Shown: positions 11,378-22,699 of the stretch, in pieces
Position numbering within the stretch: position 1 is the stretch's first letter
Layout: every line of letters begins with the position of its first letter
NCBI RefSeq assembly: GCF_029873635.1
Contig: NC_080421.1
Coordinates: forward strand, 372,001 to 436,000
Reading direction: 5' to 3'
Length of the DNA stretch: 64,000 nt
Source: Malania oleifera
Taxonomy: Eukaryota > Streptophyta > Magnoliopsida > Santalales > Ximeniaceae
The notes under the pieces: model-generated
What the model was told of the DNA's origin: nothing
Database searches by the model: none
Seen by the model: only the letters and a program-made list of their open reading frames with translations
Made by a program: the position numbers and the translations under genes

Positions 11378-11547
11378 CTGAAGGAAGGGATAGAATTGAG
11401 GAAGAGATCAATCCAAGAAATCTCGGTAGGAGTAGGCTTTCGAGGGTTATCGGACGGGAATCTGTAGGGAATGGTGCAAACTCTGTAATTGGACTCGATC
11501 GGAGTTGTCAGCTGCGGAAAGGGCACCATTTCTGATGAGCTCTCCAT
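11378..11547 (-). CDS. DUF89 damage-control phosphatase-like protein, first coding exon (partial)
   Basis: The exon encodes 56 residues plus two bases of the next codon. It begins MESSSEMVPFPQL and continues with TIPYRFPSDNPRKPTP and SWIDLFLNSIPSF. I recognise this as the N-terminus of the plant DUF89 (ARMT1/PANK4-like) metal-dependent phosphatases of the Arabidopsis At2g17340 type, thought to remove damaged phosphometabolites in the cytosol. The metal-binding Asp/Asn residues lie in later exons, which are not visible left of here. The minus-strand exon end CTTCAG/GTTCTT is a good donor in phase 2, and the expected next residue (Arg or Lys after SF) fits AG plus one base. The ATG has G at +4. 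The gene either has a first intron longer than 11 kb, full of retroelements, or is a truncated relic. Confidence 0.68.
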
Positions 11548-11720
11548 CTCTCTCTCTCTCTCTATACTTCAGTTTTTGGACTTGATTTCTCCTGGAAAAC
11601 GAAGGAGAAAATGGAAGGGAGGTAACGACTGACGAGGAGTGTTCAACGAGTGTAGATCACAGTTCCAACAAGAAAAGAAAAGAAAAGAAAAGAAAAGAAA
11701 GGAAACCTATCTAAGTCTAA
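11548..11720 (-). promoter_or_regulatory. Putative 5' UTR and proximal promoter of DUF89-like gene
   Basis: Immediately upstream of the ATG on the minus strand is a GA dinucleotide run (CT on plus, about 11548-11562), common in plant 5' leaders. An AAAAG pentanucleotide repeat follows at about 11671-11700. No clear TATA box was found, so the extent is a guess. Confidence 0.35.
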
Positions 11721-12389
11721 AACGACGTCGTGCTCTTCGAATTGTAATTTGAAACCAGCGCACAAAGATGATGGCATTGCTTTTCCAAATGCAACTTAAT
11801 TTGACGTCGTTTGCCACTTGTTGTGGATATCAATCGTCATTTTTAGTTATTCTTACGTTACTTGCAAATGCTAAATCATACTTGTACATATTATTGTATT
11901 TATATTCGAACTCACTAAAATGATACAAAATTTACATTATTAGGATCGATACGAAACAATATTTCTTACTTATACGAGTCCAAATATTAACGTGATATTT
12001 TATGATTGGAAGGATTATGAATTCTATATGAAGGAACTGTCCCTTCTAAGTCTCTCTCCCAAATTCATCCCAATCCCTCCACACCTCCGTCCAATTCAAA
12101 TCACCTTAGATCATTTCCTAATTTTATATGTATTAATGAGATTTGTAATTAAATATTGGTTGAGGCATGAATTTGATTGTACATATTTATGCGAATATAA
12201 AACCAAGAGAATCTTGGATCCCCCATCCCAAACTAACAAAAAGATGTTGAACAAGATTATTCGAGATCAAACATTTTAAAAATTGTAAAAAAGAAAAAAT
12301 AATACAAGAGCAACATAGAAATAGAACTTGATTTCTTCCTTAAAAGGTATTTGCTTTTTCAATTGAGATGAGATGATCCTTTGAATAAA
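11721..12389. other. No recognisable gene
   Basis: AT-rich intergenic DNA. A 95-codon open frame at 11992-12279 has no motif and an irregular composition. It may include distal promoter of the DUF89-like gene on the minus strand. Confidence 0.35.
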
Positions 12390-13560
12390 AAAAATCAAGT
12401 GTAAGCCCAAAGACAGCCTAAGAGGGAGAGTAAATTAGGTTTAATGAAATTTAATTGCTTGATATAAAATTAAAGCAAGTAAGGCAATCAAACAAATCAT
12501 AAAAATATGAAACAATAAAATCAAAGAGAAGGGATGAGAGTTTTGTAAACTTTTTTTTTTAAGTTATTCAACAATTTGCCTATGTTCACTGAAGGCCTCA
12601 CCTTGACGTTTCACTAATTTTCCTTGCTTTAATACCAGTAAGACACCAATTACATCCCTTATTTTTTCACAAAGATAAGGAAATCAAAACAATTCTTGTT
12701 TTTCAAGGACCAAGGAACCAATACTGGAAAACTTACGAACAAAAAATCCTCATAAAGAAGACATACAATTTGAGCTCACAAAATAACTTCCAATGAATTA
12801 TCAAATAAGGCTCAAGAATTCTCTAAACAATTAACATAATAAAGCACCAAGAGAAAATAAGAAAGAATTAAGGCTAAAATACTTAGATATCCAATATATG
12901 TAATATCCTCTAGCGTTCTTAAGGCTTAGGAGAGCATGTATATATAGAGTTTGGGTGAAAACTAATTATTTTTTGTCAGTTAGAGCCTTTTTCCACTTTC
13001 AGATTAATTGACCACTTATAGGGTCCAACCGAGTGCTTGCTAGTCATTAGAAACAAAAAAAAGATTGTTGAAGGAAAAACTTGTCAAATCAGTCGACCGC
13101 CTTTAGGGGCTAGTAGACTGCCTTTGGCCTCTGCCTGGACTGGTCGACCACCCCTTAGGTTGGTTGATCACACCTAACACAAGCTAGGGGTTTGGTCTAC
13201 TTTTTGTTCCTCTTTTACTAATTTTGGTCCAATAGTGCTTTGCCTTATATTTTCTTGTGATTTTACAATATAAAATATATTACAATTAAGAGAGAAGCAA
13301 TACAAATAAATCAAATAAAGTCTTTTAACTTTTTCTCTCAATTTTTCAACTTTACTTCAATTTCAGCAATCTAAATCCTATAGAACACATTTTAAGCAAA
13401 AAAGCTATTAGTCCATAATAGTTTTTTATTATCAAAATCGTGTTAAATAAAAGCTTGAGATTGATATCAAAGTATATTATTTCCTATTTAAAATAATAAA
13501 ACAAAAAAGAAATTATGCTATTTTAAAAGATTTTAACTCCTATAAAATTAGTAAAAAAAG
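12390..13560 (-). repeat. LTR-retrotransposon remnant (SIRE-like motifs)
   Basis: Near 12415 the minus strand carries an ACTCTCCCTCTTAGG phrase resembling the CACCCCCCCTCTTGG end of the SIRE-like LTRs at 51745 and 59345. A cluster of GTCGACC/GTAGACTG/GGTCGACC motifs at about 13090-13170 parallels the GCCGACTGAC cluster in the LTR at 49922-51770. No coding domain is visible and the boundaries are uncertain. Confidence 0.35.
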
Positions 13561-13747
13561 GGATCTTGATTATCAAACCAAGTCGTTAGTTTGTATTAAT
13601 AAATTAATTCAATTCTTGTCTTTAATTGGATGGTTAGAAAGCATACATATTTGCAAGGTCCAGCAAATTGAATAGGGCCCCAATGCGATACTAGCCTTTT
13701 GATATTATAAGAACGATTTTGCCACCTATGGAATATAGTGGGAGAAC

Positions 13748-13763
13748 GCATGCCTCTCTCCGT
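13748..13763. repeat. Target site duplication, left copy (16 bp)
   Basis: GCATGCCTCTCTCCGT directly abuts the CAACAACAA tail of the RTE LINE and is repeated without change at 16997-17012. Confidence 0.93.
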
Positions 13764-16700
13764 ACAACAACAACAACAACAAAACCAAGCCTTAGTCCCA
13801 TTAAGTGGGGTCGGCTATATGAATCTTTTTCCGCCAATTTATGCGATCATGAACCATTTCTTTTGATAGATTCAAAGACATTAAATCCTTACTCACTATC
13901 TCCTCTCAAGTTATTTTAGGTCTACCCCTACCCCTTTTACTGCCCCCCACAGTAACTAAGTCACTCTTCCTCACAGGTGCACTATAAGGCCTATGTTGCA
14001 AGTGTCCATACCATCTGAGTCGTCCTTCCCTTATCTTATCTTCTATAGGAGCTACACCTAACTTACCACGAATATGTTCATTCCTTAATTTATCTTTTAA
14101 TGTTATACCACTCATCCATCTAAGCATCCTCATCTCGGCAACTTTTACTTTTTGGATATTATGTTTCTTCGTCGCCCAACATTCTGATCCATATAGCATA
14201 GCTGGTCTTATAGCTGTCCTATAAAACTTCCCTTTCAATTTTAAGGGTATTCTACGATCACATAGAACACTTGAAGAACTTCTCCATTTTAGCCAACCTG
14301 CTTTAACTCTATGCATTACATCATCTTCAATTTCTCCTTCAACTTGCATAATAGATCCAAGGTATCGAAATCTACAAGTACTATTTATTTCTTCATCATC
14401 AAGTTTAACTTTGTCTCCAATATTCCTCCTATCATTACTAAAATAACATTTCATATATTTTGTTTTATTTCTACTTATCTTAAAGCCTCTGGACTCCAAA
14501 GCTTCTCTCCATAATTCTAACTCAGCCTCTACTCCATCCCTAGTTTCGTCAATTAATACAATATCATCTGCAAACAACATACACCATGAAACCTCCTTTT
14601 GAATACTCTTCGTCAATTGGTCCATCACTAAAGTAAAAAGATAAGGACTCAAAGCAGATCCTTGATGTACACCTATGATAATTGGAAATTCTCTAGTTTC
14701 TCCATCTATAGTCTTTACACTAGTCATTACTCCATCGTACATATCCTTAATGACATCGGTATACCTACAACATACACCCTTTTTTTCTAAAACCTACCAT
14801 AAAACTTTCCTAGGTATCCTATCATATGCTTTCTCAAGGTCAATAAATATCATATGCAAGTCCCTCTTCTTTTCCCTAAACTTTTCCATTAATCTTCTTA
14901 AAAGATAAATAGCTTCTGTGGTAGATCTCCCAGGCATAAAACCAAATTGATTTTCTGAGATCTTCGTTTCTAACCTTAATCTTTGTTCAACTACTCTTTC
15001 CCATAGTTTCATCGTATGACTCATAAGTTTAATTCCACGATAGTTATTACAATTTTGAATATCTCCTTTATTTTTGTATATAGGTATTAAAGTGCTTTTC
15101 CTCCATTCATCTGGCATTTTCTTAGTTTTTACAATTGTATTAAATAAATTAGTTAACCATATAATTCCGTTATCACCCAAGCATTTCCAAACTTCAATTG
15201 GGATGTTATCTGGTCCCATAGCTTTCCCATTTTTCATCTTTTTTAGTGCAAACTTAACTTCGTTAACTCTAATTTTTCGAATAAATCTTATATTTTTAGT
15301 CTTTTCCTCATTTGACAATTCTAAATTTAAGCCTTCTATTTGGTTTTCATTAAACAACTTACTAAAGTAATTTCGCCATATTTCTTTAATATCTTCGTCC
15401 TTAACCAAGACAATATCATCCTCACTTTTTATACATTTTACATTTCCTAAGTCCTTGTTCTTCCTTTCTCTAGCTTTAGTAAGTTTAAATATATCTCTTT
15501 CCCCTTCTTTTGTACCTAATCTATCATACAAACTATTAAATGATCTATATTTAGCTTCACTAACAGCCATTTTTGCATCTTTCCTTGCCTCCTTATATTT
15601 TTTAAAGTTATCGTTGTTTCTACATTTTTGCCACGTTTTATACCAAATTTTTTTTGTCTTTATGATTTTTTGTACATCTTTATCCCACCACCAACTTTCT
15701 TTGCTATTTGAGAATCTTCCCCTTGATTCGCTTAAAATCTCTTTTGCTATCTTTTTAATAGAGTTAGCTAATCTATTCCAAAGAGTATTTGAATCTATCC
15801 CATCCTCTAAGGTCCAATCCCCATCTTTGATCATTTTATCTTTAAATTTTATTATATTTTCTCCTTTTAGGTTCCACCATCTAGTTCTCCTACACTGGTT
15901 TATTTTATCATTTTTCTTCCATTTTTTAATGCATATATCTAACACTAAGACTCTATGTTGTGTAGTTAGACTTTCACCTAGAATAACTTTACAATCCTTG
16001 CATGATACACGATCTACCCTCCTAGTTAAAAAAAAATCTATTTGACTTCTATTTTGTCCACTTTTAAAGGTTATTAAGTGTTCTTCTCTCTTCTTAAAGT
16101 AAGTATTCATTATACTAAAATCATATGACATAGCAAAGTCTAAGATCATCTTCCCAGACTCATTTTTGTCTCCATATCCATATCCTCTATGTATCCTTTC
16201 ATAATTTTTATTATCTCTTCCAACGTGTCCATTCAGATCTCCTCCTATAAATATTTTATCAGTCCCTGGTATGCCTTGTATAATACTATCCATATCTTCC
16301 CAAAATTGTCTCTTAACATTTTCTGCTAAGCCAACTTGAGGAGCATAAGCACTAATGATATTTATTATCTCTTGTACTAATACCATTTTGATTTTTATAA
16401 TTATATCCCTTACTCTAATTACATCCACAACGCTATCTTTTCAGTTTTTGTCTATAATAATGCCTACTCCATTCTTATGTTTTTCTTTTCCAGTGTACCA
16501 AAGTTTATAACCTGATTTATCGATTTCTCTAGCTTTCTCCCCCACCCACTTAGTTTCTTGAAGGCAAATTATATTAATTCTTCTTCTAATCATTGTATCC
16601 ACAATTTCCATGCTTTTACTCGTAAGTGTCCCTATATTCCAAGTTGCTAATCTAATCCTAGTTTCCTGAACTAACGTCTTTACCTGCCCACGTCCAGAAT

Positions 16701-16996
16701 GATGCAGGAACCCTCACATATTTGACACCGTACCCGGGCGCCGACACGGCGCGTCGCTTCGGGGCGACGACCTAGCCCACCCTCGCCCACTTTTCGCTAC
16801 ACCCGGATGGTTCAAGTGCAACGCGTCGCTCGTAGGAGACGCCCCAGCAAATATTCGGTAAGGATTCATATCATAGTGATCTGACAAATTTTACGCTGGC
16901 TGTCAGCTACCTAACGCAACCTTCCTCCTTAATCCGGGCTTGAGACCGACTGTGTGTGAAAAAATTAGGACATTTAAGTGCATCACAGGCGAAGTT
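13764..16996 (-). mobile_element. Full-length RTE-clade LINE
   Basis: A minus-strand element of 3233 bp lies between identical 16-bp target duplications. It has a GC-rich 5' region (about 16685-16996), one long endonuclease-reverse transcriptase frame, and a TTG-repeat 3' tail (CAACAACAACAACAACAA on plus, 13764-13782), as in plant RTE elements. LINEs move by nicking the target and copying their RNA in place. The perfect duplication and only a few in-frame stops suggest a fairly recent insertion. Confidence 0.95.
13801..16700 (-). pseudogene. RTE LINE endonuclease-reverse transcriptase ORF, with nonsense codons
   Basis: The frame starts with the endonuclease (LATWNIGTL near 16650; CLQETKW; GGDLNGHVGRDN near 16230; SQIDFFLTRR near 16030). 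The reverse transcriptase follows: NYRGIKLMSHTMKLWERV near 15030, GFMPGRSTTEAI, FIDLEKAYDRIPR, HQGSALSPYLFTLVMDQL and FADD at 14563-14574, then RYLGSIMQ and a C-terminal RMLRWMSG and RLRWYGHLQHRP stretch. The whole stretch is one frame interrupted by three stops: TGA near 16439, TAG just after RKVLW near 14793, and TGA at 13906 where tryptophan is expected. The natural end is the TAA at 13801-13803. No upstream in-frame ATG was found, so the start is uncertain. Confidence 0.92.
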
Positions 16997-17012
16997 GCAT
17001 GCCTCTCTCCGT
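16997..17012. repeat. Target site duplication, right copy (16 bp)
   Basis: Identical to 13748-13763 and directly next to the 5' end of the minus-strand RTE LINE. Confidence 0.93.
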
Positions 17013-18225
17013 GCAATATATATATATACAGTTAATAAGCAGAAAAAACAGTACATAATTAATAAGCACGACAAAATAGCGAAGAAGAAGAATGATGATG
17101 ATTGACATCTATCGACGACTTACATTGGTATCATCCGTGAGGCCATTGCCTCACGCACTGCACCGAAGCTTTGGACATTAAATAGTAAATAAGAGTTGTT
17201 AATTTCCTTACACGATCATAATAAACCTCCAGCACAAGCCAGAAACCACCACCGCCACCAAGATCACTGCTTTGCAGAGGCTGATCATAATTACTAACTA
17301 ATTCCAGTATATATTTGTAAACTAATTAATTTATTAAACAAGCTGCCATGCATATATATATACCGATCAATGATCAATCCAAAGCATTCATGTGAAGGAG
17401 TTGGTTGGTTTTCCTTCAATTTGGGTTCCTAGTCTCTCCCTTTCACCATGACTGAATCTAATTGAAGGCGAATTTCCTCATAAAATACCCATTGTACATA
17501 ACAGAACCTAATGCATCTCTAATAGAAAAGGCAATCTCTTGTTTTTTCAACAATCTTTAACATGAAAGTCCCCTATCTATTTATAATTATCTTAAAATAT
17601 CTCTATAATTTTACATAAATGTTCTTATAATTATATCAAATTTATTTATGACTAATCATGATTTTATCAAAACACTCTTATAACTAATTCCCATACCAAA
17701 ATGGCCTAGTCCTAATGGCTCTTCATCCTCTTTATTTTATTTTATTTTTTCTAAAATCATCTCTTCAAAATAAATATAAAATTAAAAGGCAAAATATTTT
17801 TTGTTTTCTTCTTTTTATTTTTGTTTTTTTTTTTTTTTTTAAAGATAAGAGCCATACAGCTCAGGTTTTGCTGCTTACCTAGTTAAAAAGAGAAGAAATA
17901 ATTCAAGGGTTAAAAAGCAAATGCATTACATACCCACGTTCTTGTTTTTGAACCGATCCATCATCCAACGATCAACCACCATATGAATTTTAATAACCGC
18001 ATTCGCCCCCTTATCTCAATTTTTACTTTTAAAAAAAAAGTAATTTTTTTCTGCTTTCTCATTAACCAAGCATATGGGAACAACACAAAGAAATAATAAA
18101 AAAATATTTTCTAATTTTTCCACATATATTTAAAAAATTTAAAAACAAAGTGACAATTTGTAATTATTTAAAGAAATTGAAAATAAAAATAAAACTATTT
18201 TCACAAACAAATAATACCAAAGCTA
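17013..18225. other. Intergenic DNA, no gene recognised
   Basis: Contains a short TA microsatellite (about 17018-17028), a CCACCACCGCCACC stretch near 17247 and poly-T/poly-A runs. No supported frame was found. It lies between the DUF89-like gene and the 3' end of the coiled-coil gene, both on the minus strand. Confidence 0.4.
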
Positions 18226-18231
18226 TTTATT
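18226..18231 (-). terminator. Candidate poly(A) signal of coiled-coil gene
   Basis: AATAAA on the minus strand (TTTATT on plus), about 150 bp downstream of the stop codon at 18380. The spacing is ordinary for a plant 3' UTR, but the hexamer is common in AT-rich DNA. Confidence 0.3.
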
Positions 18232-18379
18232 GTGGTCCATTTACCTCACAAATATTGTAAAAATAAAAAATTAACTCTCTCTTTTTAATAGTTTTTTTAA
18301 AAATAAAAAATAAAATCTATTTTCCATGAACTAACGGTCCTCAACCACTTCGCCTTCACTTTTCCTTACCCTTAGAACC

Positions 18380-18553
18380 TCACTTCTTTGCCTTTGCAAA
18401 CCTGAGGCAGCGATACTTCTCACCGCTGACAGTAATCTCCAGTGCTCCATCTTGGTTGTCTTGATTTGATGCAGTTCCCATTAAGACGCTTTTCTCTTTC
18501 TCAAGGTTTTCTTTTTCCATCTTCAGTCTGGCTTCTTGCCTGGCAATCTCAGC
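18380..18553 (-). CDS. Conserved small coiled-coil protein, exon 2 (C-terminal 57 residues)
   Basis: The exon begins right after TTTTTTTCCAG, a strong acceptor with a polypyrimidine tract, and encodes AEIARQEARLKMEKENLEKE, then a hydrophilic linker (GTASNQDNQDGA) and a compact end (LEITVSGEKYRCLRFAKAKK) with TGA at 18380-18382. It continues exon 1 (42970-43149) in phase 0: the charged helix of exon 1 ends AELSRRE and resumes AEIARQEARL without a break. The combined 117-residue protein looks like a conserved plant protein of unknown function that I recall as one continuous sequence. It has no signal peptide or membrane segment. An open frame that runs 11 codons further upstream is intron read-through. 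Confidence 0.8.
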   Translation of the reverse strand, partial: AEIARQEARLKMEKENLEKEKSVLMGTASNQDNQDGALEITVSGEKYRCLRFAKAKK

Positions 18554-19444
18554 CTGGAAAAAAAGAATACTCAAGATGATGCCCAAAAAATCATACTTAT
18601 CATCCTCACTGACAGAACAACATTTGGGTATGTTGTTAGATGGTTCTCAAGTCCAAATGAGCCCCAACTTAATTTCCAGTTTTAACAACACAAAGAATAC
18701 CAGTGTATATTTTGTACAGTGGTGATTTCTGGGACATCTCTCACAAGTACAACCGACCCCAAGTTCCTTCAGATATCCTAAAGATCATAATCCACAAGAA
18801 ATTATAAAGCACACCTGGTGTATACAACAAAATCAACATGATTTCACCATATATACTAAAAGACGATTATAATTGTCTAATTTAACTAAAATATATACAC
18901 AATGAAATCGTGTGAGTTTCAATACATACACTTAGAATACCTAATATTTTCTCAATAACCCATAGAGAAACTGAACATATTGCGGACATATTCAGGAAAG
19001 AAACCAACTCATTAACCTACATTTCAATTGGTTTAAGATAGATTTCCATGTCAATTTTTCCAAATGCTTTAGCTGTTGCCAAGTGTTGCAAAATCTTCGA
19101 AGGATGCAAAATAGATACACATATACACACATACACAAACACAAAGTTCCCTAAAAAGGAGTATAGTATCCTCACTGCTGCAACAGCCACACAGAAACCG
19201 CCAACATGGGCTAACCCCACCCCTATGAGCAGCACCTATCAAATACAAGACCATCATTCATTCCAACTTCTGAGTACTACAACTGCTACCAGCAACAATG
19301 GCACCTCAACTCTAGCACTACTTTGGTGGCATTTGTCTCAGATTATCATGCAGAATTCCCAAAAAATGTGTGACATGATGACATCTAAATGCCCACGTTC
19401 GGAATTCATGGAAATGTTAGCAGTATCTTGATTTTCCTATCCCT

Positions 19445-19575
19445 ATATTTGGAGAGATCTTAAATTTGGGTTTGTATTGAATTTGAATAAAATGTAATAT
19501 AAAATTATATTAAAAATTATCCAAATTCACTCAAATCCAAAATCAAGACATAAAATTTGTACTCCCAAATGCAGT
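19445..19575. mobile_element. MITE copy (TATTTGG family)
   Basis: About 130 bp with imperfect inverted ends: TATTTGGAGAGATCTT at the left and a reverse complement beginning CTGCATTTGGGAGTAC at the right. A second copy lies at 24517-24640. Both are rich in TTGAATTTGGA-type words and their complements, so the transcript would fold back. Confidence 0.55.
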
Positions 19576-19795
19576 ATACGAGTGCTAGTTATTCCCAAAA
19601 CATGAGTATTTAAAAGCCACCTCTCCCATCCGTAATCTTAAATTCGCAAGATAACCCAACACAAAAATATCCTTTCCATTCATTGAACCTTTGACAAAAT
19701 GACCCCTCTTCTTGTTGATTATTATTATAATTATCATTGGTTTTCAGTATTCTAATTGTTATTATTTACTAATAATAATTACCATTTACAAATTA

Positions 19796-19796
<1 letters not shown>

Positions 19797-19833
<37 letters not shown>
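19797..19833. repeat. TTA microsatellite
   Basis: About twelve TTA/ATT units in AT-rich DNA. Open frames across it (poly-Leu, poly-Asn) are artefacts of the repeat. Confidence 0.9.
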
Positions 19834-21040
19834 TATTTTCATTATTATGGTCCTTATCATAAGAATATTATCAAACAATATTATAAATTTATTATAATTA
19901 TAATTGTTAAATATGTCATATCTTAATATGAAATTTATAAAATGAATGCCATATTCTTGTTTAACAACACTAATCTTATTGCAAAATAACATTAGAATAA
20001 CAACCTTATGCGATACACTACAAGTTTATAATAATATTCTCAGCAATTGAACAAACTAAATAAATATATTCTCAAAAAAATAATAATCATGTCCAGGGCA
20101 TTACACATAATCCCAGAAGAGCACCAAGGATAACCCTAGCCTTACACCCCCTTGAACCTAGGTCTGATGACAAAATCCATCAGAAGTGTCCAGCCCATTA
20201 GGGTTTCCAAAAGCAGATTTTGATTCCACTGCCAACTGCAATTACAACACTGTTGTACGGAATAGAGTAGCAGCCTCAGTTTTCCCTTGAAAGAAACAAA
20301 GTAGAAGGAAAGTAGGGGGGGGGGGGGGGAGGGGAAAAGAAAAATTAAAAACAATGACAACCCAAAATCGAACCAAAACTGATGATTCTCTGACCGCAAA
20401 ATTTACTAGTTTACTAATTTGGGTTCAGTTAACGCACCAAATACTGGAACACCGCACTCCATAATATTTCAATATTCACACCAAGATTCCGTTACTTCTG
20501 CAAGCTGCCTTAACTGTTGTAGCCTGCAGAGGGAAAGACAGCTATGAATTTATGCATATGGGATGATAGGCCCATGGAAATGAACAGGTAGGCCCAGAAC
20601 TTGGTAGGCACGGTGTGTGGTTGGCGGGCCAATGTTTATTTAAAGGGAGCTGAGAACCAGAAGTTTTCTGGCATTTCCGATGTGGGAAAGCATAGGGGGC
20701 AAAGGGAGGCAATTGCAAGCAGGCGGCACATGCAGTTCTCCTCACCTCTACAAAACTCACCCTTTCCTGATTACCCACACTATATTTGAACGCAAACCTT
20801 GACAAAAGATTAAGAAAACTTAAAAGCATAAATAATTCAATATGAATGAAGTTTGAAAATAAGTTACAGAAATTTTTTAATAAAAATAGATAAGCAGATT
20901 TTCACATGTATAGAATACATAAAAAATGAAACTAAGATGTATACACAACCTAATCAAAACATTTTTCGGTATGGTTTTGACTCAATTTTGAATATTCCGA
21001 TAATTTTTGTACGTCCGTGTCCTAACAAATGTGGACTAAG
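19834..21040. other. Intron DNA with promoter-like motifs, no gene recognised
   Basis: No coding region could be supported. A telo-box-like TTAGGGTTT (20198-20206), two AGGCCCA site-II-like motifs (about 20578 and 20590) and a 13-14-base G run (about 20316-20329) are present; see the related finding. Confidence 0.35.
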
Positions 21041-21174
21041 TGTAGAATCCATAATTACATAAAGTGACAGTAGGAGAGAGCGAGTGCAGGGAAGCAACGA
21101 GCTTAGAGTCTTGTAGATTCCATAATTACATAAAGTGACTGTAGGAGAGAAGGATGCAGGGAAGGAAGGAGCTT
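21041..21174. repeat. 71-bp tandem duplication
   Basis: The unit beginning TGTAGAATCCATAATTAC at 21041 is repeated with a few changes from 21112 (TGTAGATTCCATAATTAC). Both units include AGGAGAGA and ATGCAGGGAA-type words. Confidence 0.8.
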
Positions 21175-21178
21175 ACCC

Positions 21179-21305
21179 AATGTTTGGTATCTAGGAATGG
21201 AATGAATTGAGAGTAGAATGGAATGAAAATTATACGGCGAAATTATAAAATTATAAAGACCATTTTTATTTCATTCATTCTGTTCTTACGTACCAAACAA
21301 ATCAT
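21179..21305. mobile_element. MITE-like foldback element
   Basis: The left end AATGTTTGGTATCTAGGAAT and the reverse complement of the right end (about 21305 leftward: AATGATTTGTTTGGTACG) share the TGTTTGGTA core, and GGAATGGAATGAA pairs with TTCATTCATTCTG. About 127 bp with no coding capacity, typical of small Tourist-like MITEs. Confidence 0.55.
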
Positions 21306-21609
21306 TAAGAGTCCAGAAAATGTCTGTTGGAAGTATATATAACATAGACTACGATGTAAAAGCATCAAAATTTAGATTATAAAAAAATTATATATAATTT
21401 TGGCAGATATATGTATCAAATGGTAAAATACAAACATATAATATTTCCAAAAAGAAAGAGAGAGACGCTCACAAAGCAATGCAAAAGAAGTTGCTAGAGT
21501 GCACTTAACTCCATCTCTTGAATCCAAAATAACTCAACTCTTTGGTTTCATCTCTATTTGCTCCAAACCGGAAAAAAAAAAAAACACACCTCTTTGGCAT
21601 AAGACCCAC

Positions 21610-22032
21610 AGATTCAGAACAGCATCAAAGAACAGAAAGGTGAGAATTTGGGAGAAATAGAGGAAAAGAGAGGGGATCGGGAAGGAGGAGGAGGAGGAAG
21701 AAGGCAAAGGAGGAAGGAAAGAAGATACGGGTGCTGCAGGGGGGGAGGGGGGACCATGTTCACTTCAATTCCAAATTCAACAATAACCGACTCTTACATG
21801 GCTTTCACACCCTATTTATAAGAAAGCCTAAATAACAAGAATTACATATAAATCCCCAAAGATACATAAAATTACAAATAAACCCCTAAAACATACACAT
21901 ATTAAAACCCCCAAACCTACTACAACCAGACTAGACACATTTGGGTTTAGTCCTTTGACCCTATTCCTTGAAATTGGTTTCCAAATTGGACTGAAATGAT
22001 CCATTCAAGTACTTGCTTCCCATCCAACATCA
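21610..22032 (-). repeat. 3' LTR of gypsy element
   Basis: It matches 25299-25553 plus about 28405-28548 by eye. On the minus strand it begins TGATGTTGGA and carries a TATA-like TTATAAATAGGGTG (about 21810-21823). The end has decayed from TGATGCAG-type to AGATTCAG on plus. GGAGGAGGAGG and G-rich runs (about 21684-21752) lie in the outer part. Confidence 0.78.
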
Positions 22033-22065
22033 ATTCGCTCATATCCAGAAAAGAACTCAACTACG

Positions 22066-22560
22066 TCAAGTTGAGGAAAGCACCAAGGAGTCACCATGGC
22101 CATGAATAGAATCATCTAGCTTCACAAGAAAGGTACAACCGATACATTTAATTTGGTGAATGGAAGAACTCAAGATGGCATAATTTTTATACTTCTTGTC
22201 AATGTAGAAGGAATGAGAATTTTCATAGGCATCATGTTTAACCCTCCAACAAAGTAACCATGGACGACAAAAAGGATAAGACAAATCTTGAGGAAGGATA
22301 TCACTCACACTGCTCCACAATTGAACCAAGTTAAAGGTTAGCAAGCAACAATCACAGACCTTCAAGTTGGTATTCTTCATCCAAGCAATTTTTTGTATGC
22401 ATAGTGAAATGAGGAATAGCTTCCCAAGAGGGGACATAGGGATAAGGTTCAATTTCTAAATTTAACTTCTTCACGGCTTATTCAAAAACTACATTTGCAC
22501 AACTACAAGGATCCACAATCAAAGTACAAAATTTACTAATGAAATATCATAAGATATGCT
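22066..22560 (-). pseudogene. Gypsy protease remnant
   Basis: Reading left from about 22530, the minus strand shows a DPCSCANV-like piece (normally the D-S/G-G-S-C active-site region), LNLEIEPYPY, and a CRPWLL segment corresponding to the LLGRPWQ motif, followed by KHDAYENSHSFYIDKKY. This matches the retropepsin of plant Ty3/gypsy elements. It shares its frame with the gag to the right, but stops and substitutions have destroyed the active site. Confidence 0.7.
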
Positions 22561-22699
22561 AGCTCAGTTCATCTCCAGTATTTGTTTTTTTTTTCAACCT
22601 TGCGGGAAGAGAGTAGGAGTTGGAGTACAAAAATTTTTTTCAAGTTGTCATCATCATCTAAGTCACTTCGGACTCCTGTTTAAGCTTCAATTACTAGGA

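Noticed and set aside
15074-16045. Plus-strand open frames of 98 and 196 codons
   Set aside because: They are antisense shadows of the RTE LINE reading frame.
19048-19431. 127-codon open frame on plus strand
   Set aside because: No motif, irregular composition, overlapping minus frames, and it lies in the intron close to exon 2.
19712-19992. Ile/Leu-rich and Asn-rich open frames
   Set aside because: They are translations of a TTA microsatellite.
20542-20829. 95-codon minus-strand open frame with many Cys and Pro
   Set aside because: No recognisable domain; the stretch shows promoter-like motifs rather than coding character.
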